The position numbers and the translations under genes are program-made. DNA of 58,872 nt from an uncultured Prevotella sp. (lineage in GTDB: Bacteria > Bacteroidota > Bacteroidia > Bacteroidales > Bacteroidaceae): contig ONKL01000013.1 of assembly GCA_900318395.1 (NCBI GenBank), forward strand, positions 1 to 58,872. The letters run 5' to 3'. Below are positions 47,401-57,160 of this stretch, in pieces. Position 1 is the stretch's first letter, and every line of letters starts with the position of its first letter. The notes beneath the pieces are model-generated. The model ran no database searches, was not told the origin of the DNA, and saw only the letters and a list, made by a program, of their open reading frames with translations.

Positions 47401-49856
47401 ACAGGACCGCCATCATTGGGGAAGTCCTGAGCCGATTGATAGAACCAGTCATCTGTCTCAGTGACAGGAACGGTATCATCCAGCGAGAAGAGCACGAACG
47501 ACCTCTTGACAGTATCGCCCTCACAGATGCCCTCCAACGTATGCTTGCCACTCTTCAACTGGAAGTCGGCAATGGCAATGGGGGCACTGGTCTTGATCTT
47601 CTTCCAGGCACCGTCGTCGATGCGATATTGCACCATGCCGTCAAGCTGCTGGCCTGCAGCATTCGTCAGATGGAAGATGGCGTTGGGTTTATCGTCGAGC
47701 AAGAGCTTATCAGCCAGTTCCACACTCAGTGCCTTCTTACGATTGCCAAGCGGCAACGACAGGCGTCCGTTATGGGTCTCGCCTGCAGCGTCAGTCACAT
47801 CGGCAGATACCTCGAAGTGGTAGAACATCGGATAGCTGGTCTCTGGCATCTCGAGGGGCATGGTGACTTCGAAGCTACCATCCTGACCTGTCGTAGCCTC
47901 ACCTTGATAGATTTCTACACCATCCGAACGATAATTCAGGGTGCCCACCTCCCAGTATCTGTTGTAAGACGACCACCAGAAGGCAACACGGCGCGTCACC
48001 TTATAGCTGACCTTAGCCCCTTGCACAGGCACCCCAGCGAAAGTCTTGGCCTCGCCTTTCACCGTCAGTGTGTCGCCTGCCGCATAGGCCTGCTTCACTT
48101 CTGGGAAGTCAACGTGGAATGTTGGGCGCTTGTATTCCTCCACACGGATATAGTGGCGCTGGTCATCCACCAGGATAGCAAACTGTCCCGTCAGTCCTGA
48201 TTCAGGCAGCGTGAACTCAGTAGCAGCCACACCGTAGTCGTCAGTCTTCACATACGCTTCCTTCACTTCCTTACCGTTAGCATCGCGCATGACGAAATGC
48301 ACATCGCGCGACTTGATAACCTGATGGTCCTTACCGTCTGTCACCTGATAGACGAGCGCTGAGGCAAAGACCTTCTGCCCTGGACGGTAGATGGCACGAT
48401 CAGTATAGATGCAGATACGCTTACCACTTCCGTTACTGTCAGGCGAACCGTAACGGCTGTTATCATTCAGGGGTTCACCGGCTTTGTCTGTATCGGTATA
48501 GGCCCATGCCTCCAGACTATAGGTGTTGGCGTCGGGCTTGAAGATATACTCGCCCTGCTCGTCGGTTGTCACATCGAAATCCTTATAGTCCTTATAAGAG
48601 TGATACATCCTGATACGCAGGTGGGCACCTGCGATGGGCTGTCCTGTCGTGGCGCTTACCACCACATAGCGCATACGCTCTTTGCCTGGCTGTGGTTCTG
48701 CGATGATATAGACATCTGTCACGTAGAGCAGACTGCGCGTAATGCCCGTCCCTGGATCTGACAGGAACTCCACCATGTAGACACCCACAGGCAGCCCTTC
48801 GAGCGTCATCGTGTCGTCGAAGAATTCATAAGGTGCCTTTCCCGTGTAGGTGCGGGTCTGCTCACTGATCACCTCTCCCAGATGGGGCTTCACCTTCTCA
48901 TAGCCCTTGGGATAGTTGGGCGTTTCTCTGAAGTCGCCGTTGAGCGTTGTGCGATACACCTTCATGGTGATCGAACGGACGTTCCTGATCTCCGTCAGCT
49001 TCACTTCCTGCGACTGCTGCGGGAGCACTCTCTGCTGCTCATAAGCCACATTGAACTGTGGATTGATCATTCGCTGTTCCTCGTTGATGAATGTATGCTT
49101 CATCCGTTTCCAGGTGTCCCACTTGCCCATCGCCTCATGGATATAAGCCAGTCGTGCCCCCTTGTCAGAGCTGGATATCTTCTGATATCTCAGCATGGCC
49201 AGCTCACCAGCCTCTGGCAGATCCTCATAGACCTTGATCACAGAGTCGAGCTCTTCTGCTTTGGCATACTCGTACACCTGACAGGCTGTGATACAGGCAG
49301 CCCTGCGATTGCCCACCTTATCATAATAGGCATGGACATTCTTGAAACTGCCATCGAGTTCATAGGCTATCACACTCAGCATATCATTGCCGAAGACATC
49401 TGCATCAATGCCTTTCTCCACGAAGGGGTTATAGGTCTTGTCCTTCACCTGTGCCAGCTGCTCACAGAGTTCTGGTGTCAGCTCTGGTGCCTTGATGTCG
49501 AGCCCCAGCCCATGATTCTGCTCACTGATTTGATAGAGCACCGTCTGATAGACCGTCTTCAACACCACGTCGCCAGCAGCCTCATAGCGCGCAACGATGC
49601 GCTCCATTTCCGGCTTCAGCGAGTCGGGCGAAATCTCAGCCATCACCTGGGCTCCCAGCAGTTCTGCCTTCAGCAACTGCCCGTAGTCCTTACCCTTTGC
49701 AGCCTTCTTCACGATCCGCTGCAACACCTCATACTCGGTCTTTGGCAGGTCTTTCTCCGAGGCCTCTGCCACTTTCTTCCAAAGGGAAGCATACGATTGT
49801 CCAAATATAAACAATGGCATCATCAATGCGATCAATAAAGTGATACTTTTTTTCAT
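44415..49856 (-). CDS. Alpha-2-macroglobulin family protein (MG2), no thioester
   Basis: A huge secreted protein (1813 residues) with signal peptide MKKSITLLIALMMPLFIFG. The first 250 residues are helical. Macroglobulin domains follow, including an MG2 (AIYRPGQKVFASALVYQV) and a bait-like linker at about residues 1070-1140 (DDMMVMEEPPMMMKEVMM). The A2M region has ETAFFYPQLTTNKEGVIALK and PESLTTWRFMGLAH. The TED domain begins with QPAWLMVQALPTVGTPCDDN; where the family has CxEQ there is CDDN, so no thioester can form. Thioester-less A2M proteins are typical of Bacteroidota; the role is probably defence against proteases or structural. The next gene is coupled by 1 base. Confidence 0.92.
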   Translation of the reverse strand: MKKSITLLIALMMPLFIFGQSYASLWKKVAEASEKDLPKTEYEVLQRIVKKAAKGKDYGQLLKAELLGAQVMAEISPDSLKPEMERIVARYEAAGDVVLKTVYQTVLYQISEQNHGLGLDIKAPELTPELCEQLAQVKDKTYNPFVEKGIDADVFGNDMLSVIAYELDGSFKNVHAYYDKVGNRRAACITACQVYEYAKAEELDSVIKVYEDLPEAGELAMLRYQKISSSDKGARLAYIHEAMGKWDTWKRMKHTFINEEQRMINPQFNVAYEQQRVLPQQSQEVKLTEIRNVRSITMKVYRTTLNGDFRETPNYPKGYEKVKPHLGEVISEQTRTYTGKAPYEFFDDTMTLEGLPVGVYMVEFLSDPGTGITRSLLYVTDVYIIAEPQPGKERMRYVVVSATTGQPIAGAHLRIRMYHSYKDYKDFDVTTDEQGEYIFKPDANTYSLEAWAYTDTDKAGEPLNDNSRYGSPDSNGSGKRICIYTDRAIYRPGQKVFASALVYQVTDGKDHQVIKSRDVHFVMRDANGKEVKEAYVKTDDYGVAATEFTLPESGLTGQFAILVDDQRHYIRVEEYKRPTFHVDFPEVKQAYAAGDTLTVKGEAKTFAGVPVQGAKVSYKVTRRVAFWWSSYNRYWEVGTLNYRSDGVEIYQGEATTGQDGSFEVTMPLEMPETSYPMFYHFEVSADVTDAAGETHNGRLSLPLGNRKKALSVELADKLLLDDKPNAIFHLTNAAGQQLDGMVQYRIDDGAWKKIKTSAPIAIADFQLKSGKHTLEGICEGDTVKRSFVLFSLDDTVPVTETDDWFYQSAQDFPNDGGPVTIQVGSSAENVHIVYSIFAGNRVIQRGSTDKSNELLNQKISYDEAYGNGLLLTYAWVKNGHCYTHQATIRRALPDKHLKLQWETFRDRLKPGQQEEWTLTVRDPEGKPVDAQMMATLYDQSLDMLAHHQWRLIPNIYLPLPSNYWGYLGNHQMRDYNSRSWSALKVKDLVFSTFDHDVYPSLYYRSFHRFGRGGVMAGKGLSRAVADDMMVMEEPPMMMKEVMMSNAAVADEAAAENDAKPTDEGETEDVQVRENLNETAFFYPQLTTNKEGVIALKFTLPESLTTWRFMGLAHTRDMYYGSIEGTTVAQKEVMIQPNVPRFLRDGDKGTIAARIFNTAEKTLAGQARLKLIDPETEAVVFEQSQPVTLKAGGTAAVTFDYTPDDSHSLLICQMTVSGKGFSDGEQHYLPILPSTERVTVTLPLTQHQPGTQTVDLQKLIPGDAKNSKVIFEYTNQPAWLMVQALPTVGTPCDDNAISQAASFYANSLGRYILAQNPQAKTAFELWKQEADANSLTSALAKNQELKDLVLNETPWVMDAERETDQKQRLGDFFDENLMQRRLQDAITKLSRLQRYDGSWAWWPEMPGSFYMTVAVSEMFVRLNAMAGVQSETNNMLTKAFGFMGQEIVEEVKEIKQRAKEDGIEPMFPSFKALEWLYLCTLDGRELPDDVEDANKYLMKLLKKDIKSQSIYEKALTAVVLSTPDPKRAIEYAQSLKEWTVYREDMGRYYDTPRAGYSWYDYKIPTQTVAIEALQRLTPDDHQTIEEMQRWVLQQKRTQAWDTPINSVNAVYAFLQGANRLRLDADNAVVKVDGKPLELPKATAGLGYVKTPVSAASKEIAIEKTSEGTSWGAVYAQFTQATSHIADNSSGIVVKREVLTAKGEKPAQLKVGDRIRIRITITADRDYDFVQVLDKRAACLEPVRQLSGWHYGSYCTPKDYSTNYYFDCLSKGQHVIENEYFIDRSGTYETGSCVVECAYAPEFRGLTKSQTLIIK

Positions 49857-49885
49857 TTTTTACCCACTTAAATGGTTTTACTATG

Positions 49886-49893
49886 CAAAGGTA
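49886..49893 (-). promoter_or_regulatory. Promoter -7 box for the alpha-2-macroglobulin gene
   Basis: The minus strand reads TACCTTTG, 30 bases before the ATG at 49856. It shares the upstream region with the divergent synthetase promoter. Confidence 0.6.
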
Positions 49894-49913
49894 GAGATTT
49901 TTCCTGAAAAAAC

Positions 49914-49945
49914 TTTGGAATTTATAATTTATTATATTATCTTTG
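49914..49945 (+). promoter_or_regulatory. Promoter for the acyl-CoA synthetase gene
   Basis: TTTG at 49914-49917, a 20-base spacer and TATCTTTG at 49938-49945, a full match. The ATG is at 49951, only 5 bases past the -7 box, so the mRNA is close to leaderless. Confidence 0.8.
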
Positions 49946-49950
49946 CATCC

Positions 49951-52041
49951 ATGATTAATAAACAACTCTTAGAGCCCAGGAGCATTGTGGTCATCGGCGG
50001 CTCTAACAATGTACACAAGCCAGGCGGATCTATCGTTCGCAATATTATCAGTGGAGGCTTCAGCGGTCCCCTGCATATCGTGAATCCCAAAGAGGACGAT
50101 GTACAGGGCATCAAGGCTTTCCACGACGTGAAGGAGATTCCCCAGACTGATCTGGCCGTACTGGTGGTGGCCGCCAGGTTCTGCCCCGACTATGTCGATT
50201 ACCTCTGTGCCGAGAAGGGCGTGCGCGCCTTTGTCATCATCTCTGCCGGATTCAGTGAGGAGACAAAGGAGGGTGCCTTGCTCGAACAGCGCATCCTCGA
50301 CACCTGCAAGCAATATGGCGCTGCCCTGATAGGGCCTAACTGCATCGGACTGCTCAACCGCCATCACCACAGTGTCTTCACGCTGCCCATCCCCCATCTG
50401 AACCCTCAGGGTGTCGATTTCATCAGTGGCTCTGGTGCCACGGCGGTATTCATCCTCGAGAGTGCCGTCAGCAAAGGACTACAGTTCAACAGTGTCTGGA
50501 GCATCGGCAACGGCAAGCAGATTGGCATCGAAGACGTGCTGCAATATATGGATGAGCATTTCGATGCCGAGACCGACTCGAAAGTGAAACTGCTCTACAT
50601 CGAGAATATCTCCAACCCTGATAAGCTGCTCTTTCACGCCAGCTCGCTCATCCGCAAAGGATGCCGCATAGCCGCCATCAAATCCGGTTCTTCCGAAAGC
50701 GGTAGCCGCGCAGCCTCCAGCCATACTGGTGCCATTGCGTCGAGCGACTCTGCCGTCGAGGCTCTTTTCCGTAAAGCTGGTATCGTGCGCTGCTTCTCGC
50801 GCGAGGAACTGACGACTGTAGGCTGTATCTTAACCCTTTCCCCGCTGAAAGGCAAGAACTTTGCCATCGTCACCCATGCCGGAGGCCCTGGTGTCATGCT
50901 GACTGACGCGCTTTCGAGAGGTGGGTTTAACGTGCCCAAGATTGAGGGACCCGACGCTGACGAACTGAAGTCGAAGCTCTTCCCTGGATCCTCAGTGGCC
51001 AACCCCATCGACTTCCTCGCTACTGGTACACCCGAGCAACTGGGAATCGTCATCGACTACTGCGAACACAAGTTCGAGCAGATCGACGCCATCGCCGTCA
51101 TCTACGGAACACCTGGACTCACCCAGCTCTATGAAGCCTACGATGTGTTGGACAAAAAGATACGCGAGTGTAAGAAACCGATCTTCCCCGTATTGCCAAG
51201 TCTGCACACTGCAGGTCCTGAGGTCGAGGATTTTCTCAAGAAGGGACATGTGAACTTCAGCGACGAAGTGACGCTGGCCACAGCCTTGAGTCAGATTATG
51301 CGCACCCCGAAGCCAGCAGCACCTGAGGTACAGCTCTACGGCATCGACATACCCGAACTCAATAAGATCATCTATCGCGAAGTCCATCGTTTGAAATTCG
51401 AAGGCATCAAGAGCGGCTATCTCGCCCCTGATACAGTTCGCGAGATACTCTCATGCGCAGGTATTCCCCTTGTGCCCGAGATGGTCTCTACCTCGAAAGC
51501 CGAGCTCACAGCTTTTGCCCAGAGGGTAGGCTTCCCTGTAGTGGCCAAGGTCGTAGGGCCTGTACATAAGAGCGATGTGGGCGGTGTGGCCCTTAACATC
51601 CGCACCCCAGAGCACCTGGCCCTCGAGTTCGACCGCATGATGCAGATTCCTGATGCTACAGGCATCATGGTCCAGAAGATGCTCAAGGGCACTGAACTCT
51701 TCATCGGTGCCAAGTACGAGGAGCGCTTCGGCCACGTCATCCTCTGTGGACTCGGCGGCATCTTCGTCGAGGTGCTCAAGGATGTGTCGTCAGGTCTGGC
51801 TCCCCTGTCCTACGACGAGGCTTTTTCGATGATCCACTCGCTCAGAGGCTATAAGATATTAAAAGGTACGCGTGGACAGAAAGGCATCAACGAACAGAAA
51901 TATGCTGAGATCATCGTGCGCCTCTCCACCCTGCTGCGCTTTGCCACAGAGATCAAGGAGATGGATCTCAATCCGCTGCTTGCCGACGACAACGAGGTCG
52001 TAGCTGTCGACGCACGTATTCTCATTGAAAGAGAGGGGTAA
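49951..52041 (+). CDS. ADP-forming acetyl-/acyl-CoA synthetase (fused alpha and beta)
   Basis: Start at ATG 49951 because the promoter ends 5 bases before it; an in-frame upstream start at 49840 would include the promoter. The 696-residue protein has the NDP-forming CoA-binding domain (RSIVVIGGSNNVHKPGGSI), the succinyl-CoA ligase-like domain with the active-site His region SSHTGAIAS, and a C-terminal ATP-grasp domain (VVAKVVGPVHKSDVGGVALN and LCGLGGIFVEVLKD). This single-chain layout makes acetate or another acid + ATP from acyl-CoA + ADP + Pi. That fits fermentative ATP gain. The substrate range is not readable. It has its own promoter, divergent from the alpha-2-macroglobulin gene. Confidence 0.92.
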   Translation: MINKQLLEPRSIVVIGGSNNVHKPGGSIVRNIISGGFSGPLHIVNPKEDDVQGIKAFHDVKEIPQTDLAVLVVAARFCPDYVDYLCAEKGVRAFVIISAGFSEETKEGALLEQRILDTCKQYGAALIGPNCIGLLNRHHHSVFTLPIPHLNPQGVDFISGSGATAVFILESAVSKGLQFNSVWSIGNGKQIGIEDVLQYMDEHFDAETDSKVKLLYIENISNPDKLLFHASSLIRKGCRIAAIKSGSSESGSRAASSHTGAIASSDSAVEALFRKAGIVRCFSREELTTVGCILTLSPLKGKNFAIVTHAGGPGVMLTDALSRGGFNVPKIEGPDADELKSKLFPGSSVANPIDFLATGTPEQLGIVIDYCEHKFEQIDAIAVIYGTPGLTQLYEAYDVLDKKIRECKKPIFPVLPSLHTAGPEVEDFLKKGHVNFSDEVTLATALSQIMRTPKPAAPEVQLYGIDIPELNKIIYREVHRLKFEGIKSGYLAPDTVREILSCAGIPLVPEMVSTSKAELTAFAQRVGFPVVAKVVGPVHKSDVGGVALNIRTPEHLALEFDRMMQIPDATGIMVQKMLKGTELFIGAKYEERFGHVILCGLGGIFVEVLKDVSSGLAPLSYDEAFSMIHSLRGYKILKGTRGQKGINEQKYAEIIVRLSTLLRFATEIKEMDLNPLLADDNEVVAVDARILIEREG

Positions 52042-52049
52042 GATGAAAC

Positions 52050-52075
52050 ATTAAACATTAAATATTAACAAACAG
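52050..52075. repeat. Junction repeat TTAAACATTAAATATTAAC
   Basis: Units of 7-8 bases (ATTAAAC / ATTAAAT) between the synthetase and GH94 genes; the same family as 43336-43370. Confidence 0.6.
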
Positions 52076-52092
52076 TATTAACCAATTAGATT

Positions 52093-54490
52093 ATGGAACA
52101 AAAACGTTACGGTCATTTCGACGACCAGCATCGCGAGTACGTCATCACAGACCCGCAGACTCCATGGCCTTGGATTAACTATCTGGGCAACGAGGATTTC
52201 TTCTCACTCATCTCTAACACCGCTGGCGGCTACAGCTTCTACAAGGATGCCAAGTTCCGTCGCATCACCCGCTATCGCTACAACAATGTGCCGATGGACA
52301 ATGGAGGCCGTTACTTCTACATCAAGGACGGCGACACGGTATGGAATCCAGGATGGAAGCCCTGCAAGACGCCACTTGACTTCTACGAGTGCCGCCACGG
52401 CATGAGCTACACACGCATCACTGGCCGCAAGAATGGCGTAGAGGCCAGCGTGCTCTTCTTCGTACCCCTCAAGAAATGGTGCGAGGTGCAGAAGCTGACT
52501 CTGAAGAACGAGTCACAGGAGACCAAGTCGCTGAAACTCTTCTCGTTCGAGGAGTGGTGCCTCTGGAATGCCGCTACCGATATGGAAAATTTCCAGCGTA
52601 ACTTCTCTACGGGTGAAGTGGAGATTGAGGGTTCGACGATCTATCATAAGACCGAGTATCGCGAGCGTCGTAACCACTACGCTTTCTATCATGTGAACAC
52701 TGAGATTCAGGGCTTCGACACCGACCGCGAGACATTCGTGGGACTCTACAACGAGTTTGCCGATCCTCAGGCAGTGATGGAGGGCAAGCCCCGCAACTCG
52801 CATGCTCACGGCTGGAGCCCCATCGCCTCACACTATATCGAGGTGACGCTGAAGCCTGGCGAGTCGCGCGACTTCGTGTTCCTCCTCGGCTATATCGAAA
52901 ACGAACAGGACGAGAAATTCTCTGCCCCACAGGTCATCAACAAGAAGAAGGCACACGCCCTCATCGCTGAACTCGACACCACAGAGAAAGTAGACAAGGC
53001 CTTTGCTGAGCTCTGTGAGTACTGGGATTCTCTCCTTAATATATATAAAGTACAAACAGGCAACGACAAGCTCGATCGCATGGTGAACATCTGGAACCAG
53101 TACCAGTGCATGGTCACCTTCAACTTCTCGCGCTCGGCATCGTTCTTCGAGAGCGGTGTAGGCCGTGGCATGGGCTTCCGCGACTCCAATCAGGATCTCG
53201 TGGGCTTCGTTCATCAGATTCCCCCACGTGCCCGCCAGCGCATCATCGACATCGCCTCCACACAGTTCCCCGACGGCGGCTGCTACCACCAGTATCAGCC
53301 ACTCACCAAGCGCGGCAACAACGACATCGGCGGCGGATTCAACGACGACCCCTGCTGGCTCCTCTATTCTCGACGAGATGGTGCCCTTCGACAATCAGCC
53401 TGGCTCAGAGGTAACTCTCTTCGAGCACCTCAAGATCTCGATGGATCACGTCATCAAGAACCTCGGTCCTCACATGCTGCCACTTATCGGACGTGCCGAC
53501 TGGAACGACTGCCTCAACCTCAACTGCTTCTCGTGGGATCCTAACGAGTCGTTCCAGACCACAGAGAACGTCTCTGAGGGCACCAAGGCCGAGAGCCTCA
53601 TGATTGCTGGTCTTTTCGTCGTCACAGGCAAGGACTATGTCGCCCTCTGCAAGAAGATTGGCAAGACTGCCGAGGCAGAGCGCATGCAGCAGGCTGTCGA
53701 CGCGATGATCGAGGCAGTGAAGAAGCACGGCTGGGACGGCGAGTGGTATCTGCGCGCCTACGACTTCTATGGCCGTAAGATCGGCTCTAACGAGTGCGAG
53801 GAAGCCAAGATCTTCATCGAGTCGCAGGGCTGGTGTACGATGGCTGAGATCGGTGCTGAGGAAGGCATGGTAGCCAAGTCGCTCGACTCTTGCAAGAAGT
53901 ACCTCGAGTGCGAGCATGGTATGGTGCTCAACAATCCCGCCTTCACCAAGTATATCTACGAGTACGGTGAGATCTCCTCATATCCCGAGGGCTACAAGGA
54001 GAATGCAGGTATCTTCTGCCACAACAATCCTTGGGTCATCATCGGCGAGTGTCTCGCAGGTCGCGGCAACGATGCCTGGAGCCACTATGCCAAGATCCTC
54101 CCCAGCTATGTCGAGGAGAAATACCAGACGCTGCACAAGGTCGAGCCATACGTCAACTGTCAGATGGTAGCCGGTAAGGATGCCTTCAAGCCGGGCGAGG
54201 GTAAGAACTCATGGCTCACGGGTACCGCCGCCTGGATGTGGTACACCGTCTCAGAGTTCATCCTCGGCATCAAGCCCGACTACGACGGTATCCGCATCGA
54301 TCCCTGTCTGCCCGAGACAGCCAGCGACTACACCGTCAACCGTAAGTTCCGCGAGGCAGAGTACGACATCACCATCCATCCTAACGGCGCTCAGAAGGGC
54401 GTCAAGGCCATCACCCTCGATGGCAATCCGATCGACGGCACCGTCATCCCCTACTCTCCCGGCAAGCACACCGTCGAAGTAACAATGTAA
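52093..54490 (+). pseudogene. GH94 cellobiose/cello-oligosaccharide phosphorylase, broken by a deletion
   Basis: Residues 1-425 read as a normal GH94 enzyme: [31 protein letters not shown] (catalytic Asp region) and [11 protein letters not shown]. Then the frame changes. In the other frame the DNA continues [47 protein letters not shown]-like and a normal C-terminus ending at 54490. Between DPCWL and SILDE full-length members carry about 13 more residues. I infer a loss of 38 or 41 bases (length 2 mod 3) at about 53363-53372, with CTC microhomology. The product would be cut inside the catalytic domain, so cellobiose phosphorolysis is probably lost unless this is an assembly error. Confidence 0.85.
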
Positions 54491-54499
54491 GCCCCCGCA

Positions 54500-54645
54500 G
54501 CCCCCCCTCTTTGGGCCTGCCCCCAAAGCGCAGCCCCTGGGTCAGACCCCAAAGTGGAACGCGCAGCCCCTGGGTCTGGCTCCAAAGTACAGTCGCTCGC
54601 GACTTTACTTTGGGGCCTGACCCCAGAGAGCAGGGCTTGCCCCAG
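54500..54645. repeat. REP-like GC-rich repeat block 1
   Basis: Several units such as GCGCAGCCCCTGGGTC and CCCCAAAG alternate. The hairpin half CCAAAGTACAGTCGC faces GCGACTTTACTTTGG (54581-54615), and TGGGGCCTGACCCCA is at 54611-54625. The same hairpin recurs at 57892-57925. The block sits between the broken GH94 gene and the S8 protease promoter. Confidence 0.8.
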
Positions 54646-54683
54646 TGTATTTGCCACAATCATGCAAATAATTCGGCCATAAA

Positions 54684-54715
54684 TTTGCAAAACTCAAAAT
54701 TATTTGCTATTTTTG
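54684..54715 (+). promoter_or_regulatory. Promoter for the S8 protease gene
   Basis: TTTG at 54684-54687, a 20-base spacer and TATTTTTG at 54708-54715. The ATG at 54757 follows after about 40 bases. Confidence 0.8.
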
Positions 54716-54756
54716 CAGCGTTGTTCTTATGAATATTCATCAAAACTATCTAGAAT

Positions 54757-57129
54757 ATGAGAAAACTTTTACTTGCAACATTACTCATGAGTGCTCTCAC
54801 AGCGGGAGCACAGGGTTTCATCACCCACAGAGCCAAGGTAGCCAAGCAGCAGTCGGAAGCCATGGCCAAGAAAGCTGCGACGCGCAGCATGGCCTTGAAG
54901 GCTAGTCAGCAACGCGGCTACTTCTTTGTGAACTGCGCAGCAGATGCTGATGCACAGCAGGTGGCCCGTGAACTGCAGACGGCTGGTGCAGCTGTCAGAG
55001 TGGTCAGAGGCGACCTGATACTGCTCGACGCACCCTACTCGAAACTCGAGACGCTGGCTAGCGTGAAGGGCGTGCAGAAAATCGACATCAGCCCGAAAGT
55101 CAGTATGAAGACCGACGCGTCCCGCAAGGCGACACAGGCTGATCTGGTGAACGACGGAACTGGCGACAAGCTGCCCCAGGCCTATACGGGCAAGGGCGTC
55201 ATCGTGGGTATCATCGACGGTGGATTCGACTTTACGCATCCGATATTCAAGGATAAGGACGGCAACCTGCGCATCAAGGGTGTCTATGAGCCCGGTAATT
55301 ACGAATTTGGCGGCGACAGCGTGAGAATCGGCGAATGGACACTGACCGGATCGGCCTACAGCAAAACTGAAGACATCCTCGACACGCTGAAGGTAAAAGA
55401 CACTAACGGATCGCACGGAACGCACTGCATCAGCATCGCTGCAGGCAGCATCAGCGACGTGAAAGGACTTACCAAGCAGCCGCTCGGCGGTATCGCTCCA
55501 GAAGCTGACATCCTGATCTGTCCGGTTACTTCCACCGAAGGATTCTTGGCTGATATGAGCAATCAGCAAATCGACGCTAACGCCTACTTGGTTGGTCAGA
55601 GCCTTGAGTACATGACAGATCAGGCCCTCAAGATGAAGAAGCCGCTCGTGGTAAGCTTCAGCATGAACTCGCACGACGGATGGCATGACGGCACCAGCAA
55701 CATGGCGAGAATGCTGGGTACATACGTGAAGGACTTAAGGCTGCCGCTGATGCTCTGCGCAAGCAACGAGGGAGGCGAAATGATCTACCTCAACTTGAAA
55801 AGTGCTGCCAAGGACACTATCAGCATACTCGCGACGCCTGGCCAGGAATACTCTTATGCATGGGGAGGTATGAAGACCACGAAGAATGTGAAGATGCAGA
55901 TTGCCATCGTCAGCATGATTGACGGATATAAATACTACCAGATGCCACTCACATTCAACTCCGACCCCGATGAGGGCAAGTATGGCCAAGGCACTTACTT
56001 CTATGCTGGAGAGGATGCCGACAACAGTCATCTGGAAGGACCGGAGTTGAAAGCCGTCCAAGAGATGCTGAAATACATTGAGAAAGGCAGCCCCCAGATC
56101 TGGTGCTATCAGAATCAGGCGAAAGACAAGGACGACAAACTTTATACCTATAATGAGGTGTTAATTGACATGGCCGAACTGGAGTTTAAGCCACAGATTA
56201 ACGACAGGGGCAAGGAAAAACGGGACGATGTGCTTGGATTCAAACTCAACCTGATTCCAGAAGAGGCTACTGAGCTGCACTGTTGGGCTGATGCCGGTGC
56301 ACAGCTGATCGGACAGGACAATGATGGAAAATATCTGAATGGCGACGGCAGCGTATCAATAGGCGATTGGAACACCTCGGGCGAGCCTGTATCCATTGGT
56401 GCTTATGCTGCCAACAATCTGGTGAAGACCATCGACGACAAGGAGCCTACTGAGCTAGAATCATTCCCCGTTGGAGATGTAGCCTGGTTCAGCAGCTACG
56501 GCACCGACCTGGCAGGGCACAAGCACCCCGACGTATGCTCACCTGGCGTCGTGGTGGTGGCTGCAGGTAACAGCTTTGACCCTGAAATAGATGTTGATCC
56601 TCTGTATGAGAAAAAGGGATATGCCAACCAGTTCACAGGACAGAAGGGCGATCGCGACTATTCGTATGTCTCTATGAGCGGCACATCAATGGCTACGCCT
56701 GCCGCTGCTGGTGTCGTGGCCCTGTGGTTGCAGGCTGCTATGGACAAGGGGAAGACGCTGACTTCTGCTGACATCAAGGACATCATCAAGCACTCGGCAG
56801 ACAAAGACGAGTTTACGGAGAAAAGTCCCGAACGATTCGGCGAAGGCAAGATCAATGCCTATAAGGGCATCCTCTACGTGCTGGGCATCGACACGAGCAT
56901 CCCCACGCTGAGCAAGGAGCAGCCTAAGGACGTGAACTTCCGCGTGAGTGGCAACATCGTCTATACCGACGGCGCTGAGGAAGGCACGGAGGCCACCATC
57001 TATAACCTGCAGGGCGTGCCCGTGAAGCAGACGACGGTGCAGGGCGGTGCCATCAGTCTGGAGGGACTGCAGCAAGGTGTGTATGCGATACAATTAGGAA
57101 AGTTGGGATCGACACTGATCCGCAAATAA
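54757..57129 (+). CDS. Secreted subtilisin-like (S8) serine protease
   Basis: The 790-residue protein has a signal peptide (MRKLLLATLLMSALTAGAQG), a propeptide-like region (about 20-120) and an S8 catalytic domain. The triad is Asp154 in GIIDGGFDF, His220 in GSHGTH and Ser644 in SGTSMATPA. Between His and Ser there is a large insertion (about residues 330-520), with YYQMPLTFNSDPDEGKYG and other beta-rich sequence, longer than in simple subtilisins. The last 80 residues (GTEATIYNLQGVPVKQTTV, LQQGVYAIQL, LIRK) form a C-terminal tail like those of Bacteroidota secretion-signal domains. It is probably exported and surface or extracellular. Promoter and terminator are both present. Confidence 0.93.
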   Translation: MRKLLLATLLMSALTAGAQGFITHRAKVAKQQSEAMAKKAATRSMALKASQQRGYFFVNCAADADAQQVARELQTAGAAVRVVRGDLILLDAPYSKLETLASVKGVQKIDISPKVSMKTDASRKATQADLVNDGTGDKLPQAYTGKGVIVGIIDGGFDFTHPIFKDKDGNLRIKGVYEPGNYEFGGDSVRIGEWTLTGSAYSKTEDILDTLKVKDTNGSHGTHCISIAAGSISDVKGLTKQPLGGIAPEADILICPVTSTEGFLADMSNQQIDANAYLVGQSLEYMTDQALKMKKPLVVSFSMNSHDGWHDGTSNMARMLGTYVKDLRLPLMLCASNEGGEMIYLNLKSAAKDTISILATPGQEYSYAWGGMKTTKNVKMQIAIVSMIDGYKYYQMPLTFNSDPDEGKYGQGTYFYAGEDADNSHLEGPELKAVQEMLKYIEKGSPQIWCYQNQAKDKDDKLYTYNEVLIDMAELEFKPQINDRGKEKRDDVLGFKLNLIPEEATELHCWADAGAQLIGQDNDGKYLNGDGSVSIGDWNTSGEPVSIGAYAANNLVKTIDDKEPTELESFPVGDVAWFSSYGTDLAGHKHPDVCSPGVVVVAAGNSFDPEIDVDPLYEKKGYANQFTGQKGDRDYSYVSMSGTSMATPAAAGVVALWLQAAMDKGKTLTSADIKDIIKHSADKDEFTEKSPERFGEGKINAYKGILYVLGIDTSIPTLSKEQPKDVNFRVSGNIVYTDGAEEGTEATIYNLQGVPVKQTTVQGGAISLEGLQQGVYAIQLGKLGSTLIRK

Positions 57130-57160
57130 AAACTTAAAATTGTTCGAGCAATTTAGAAAT

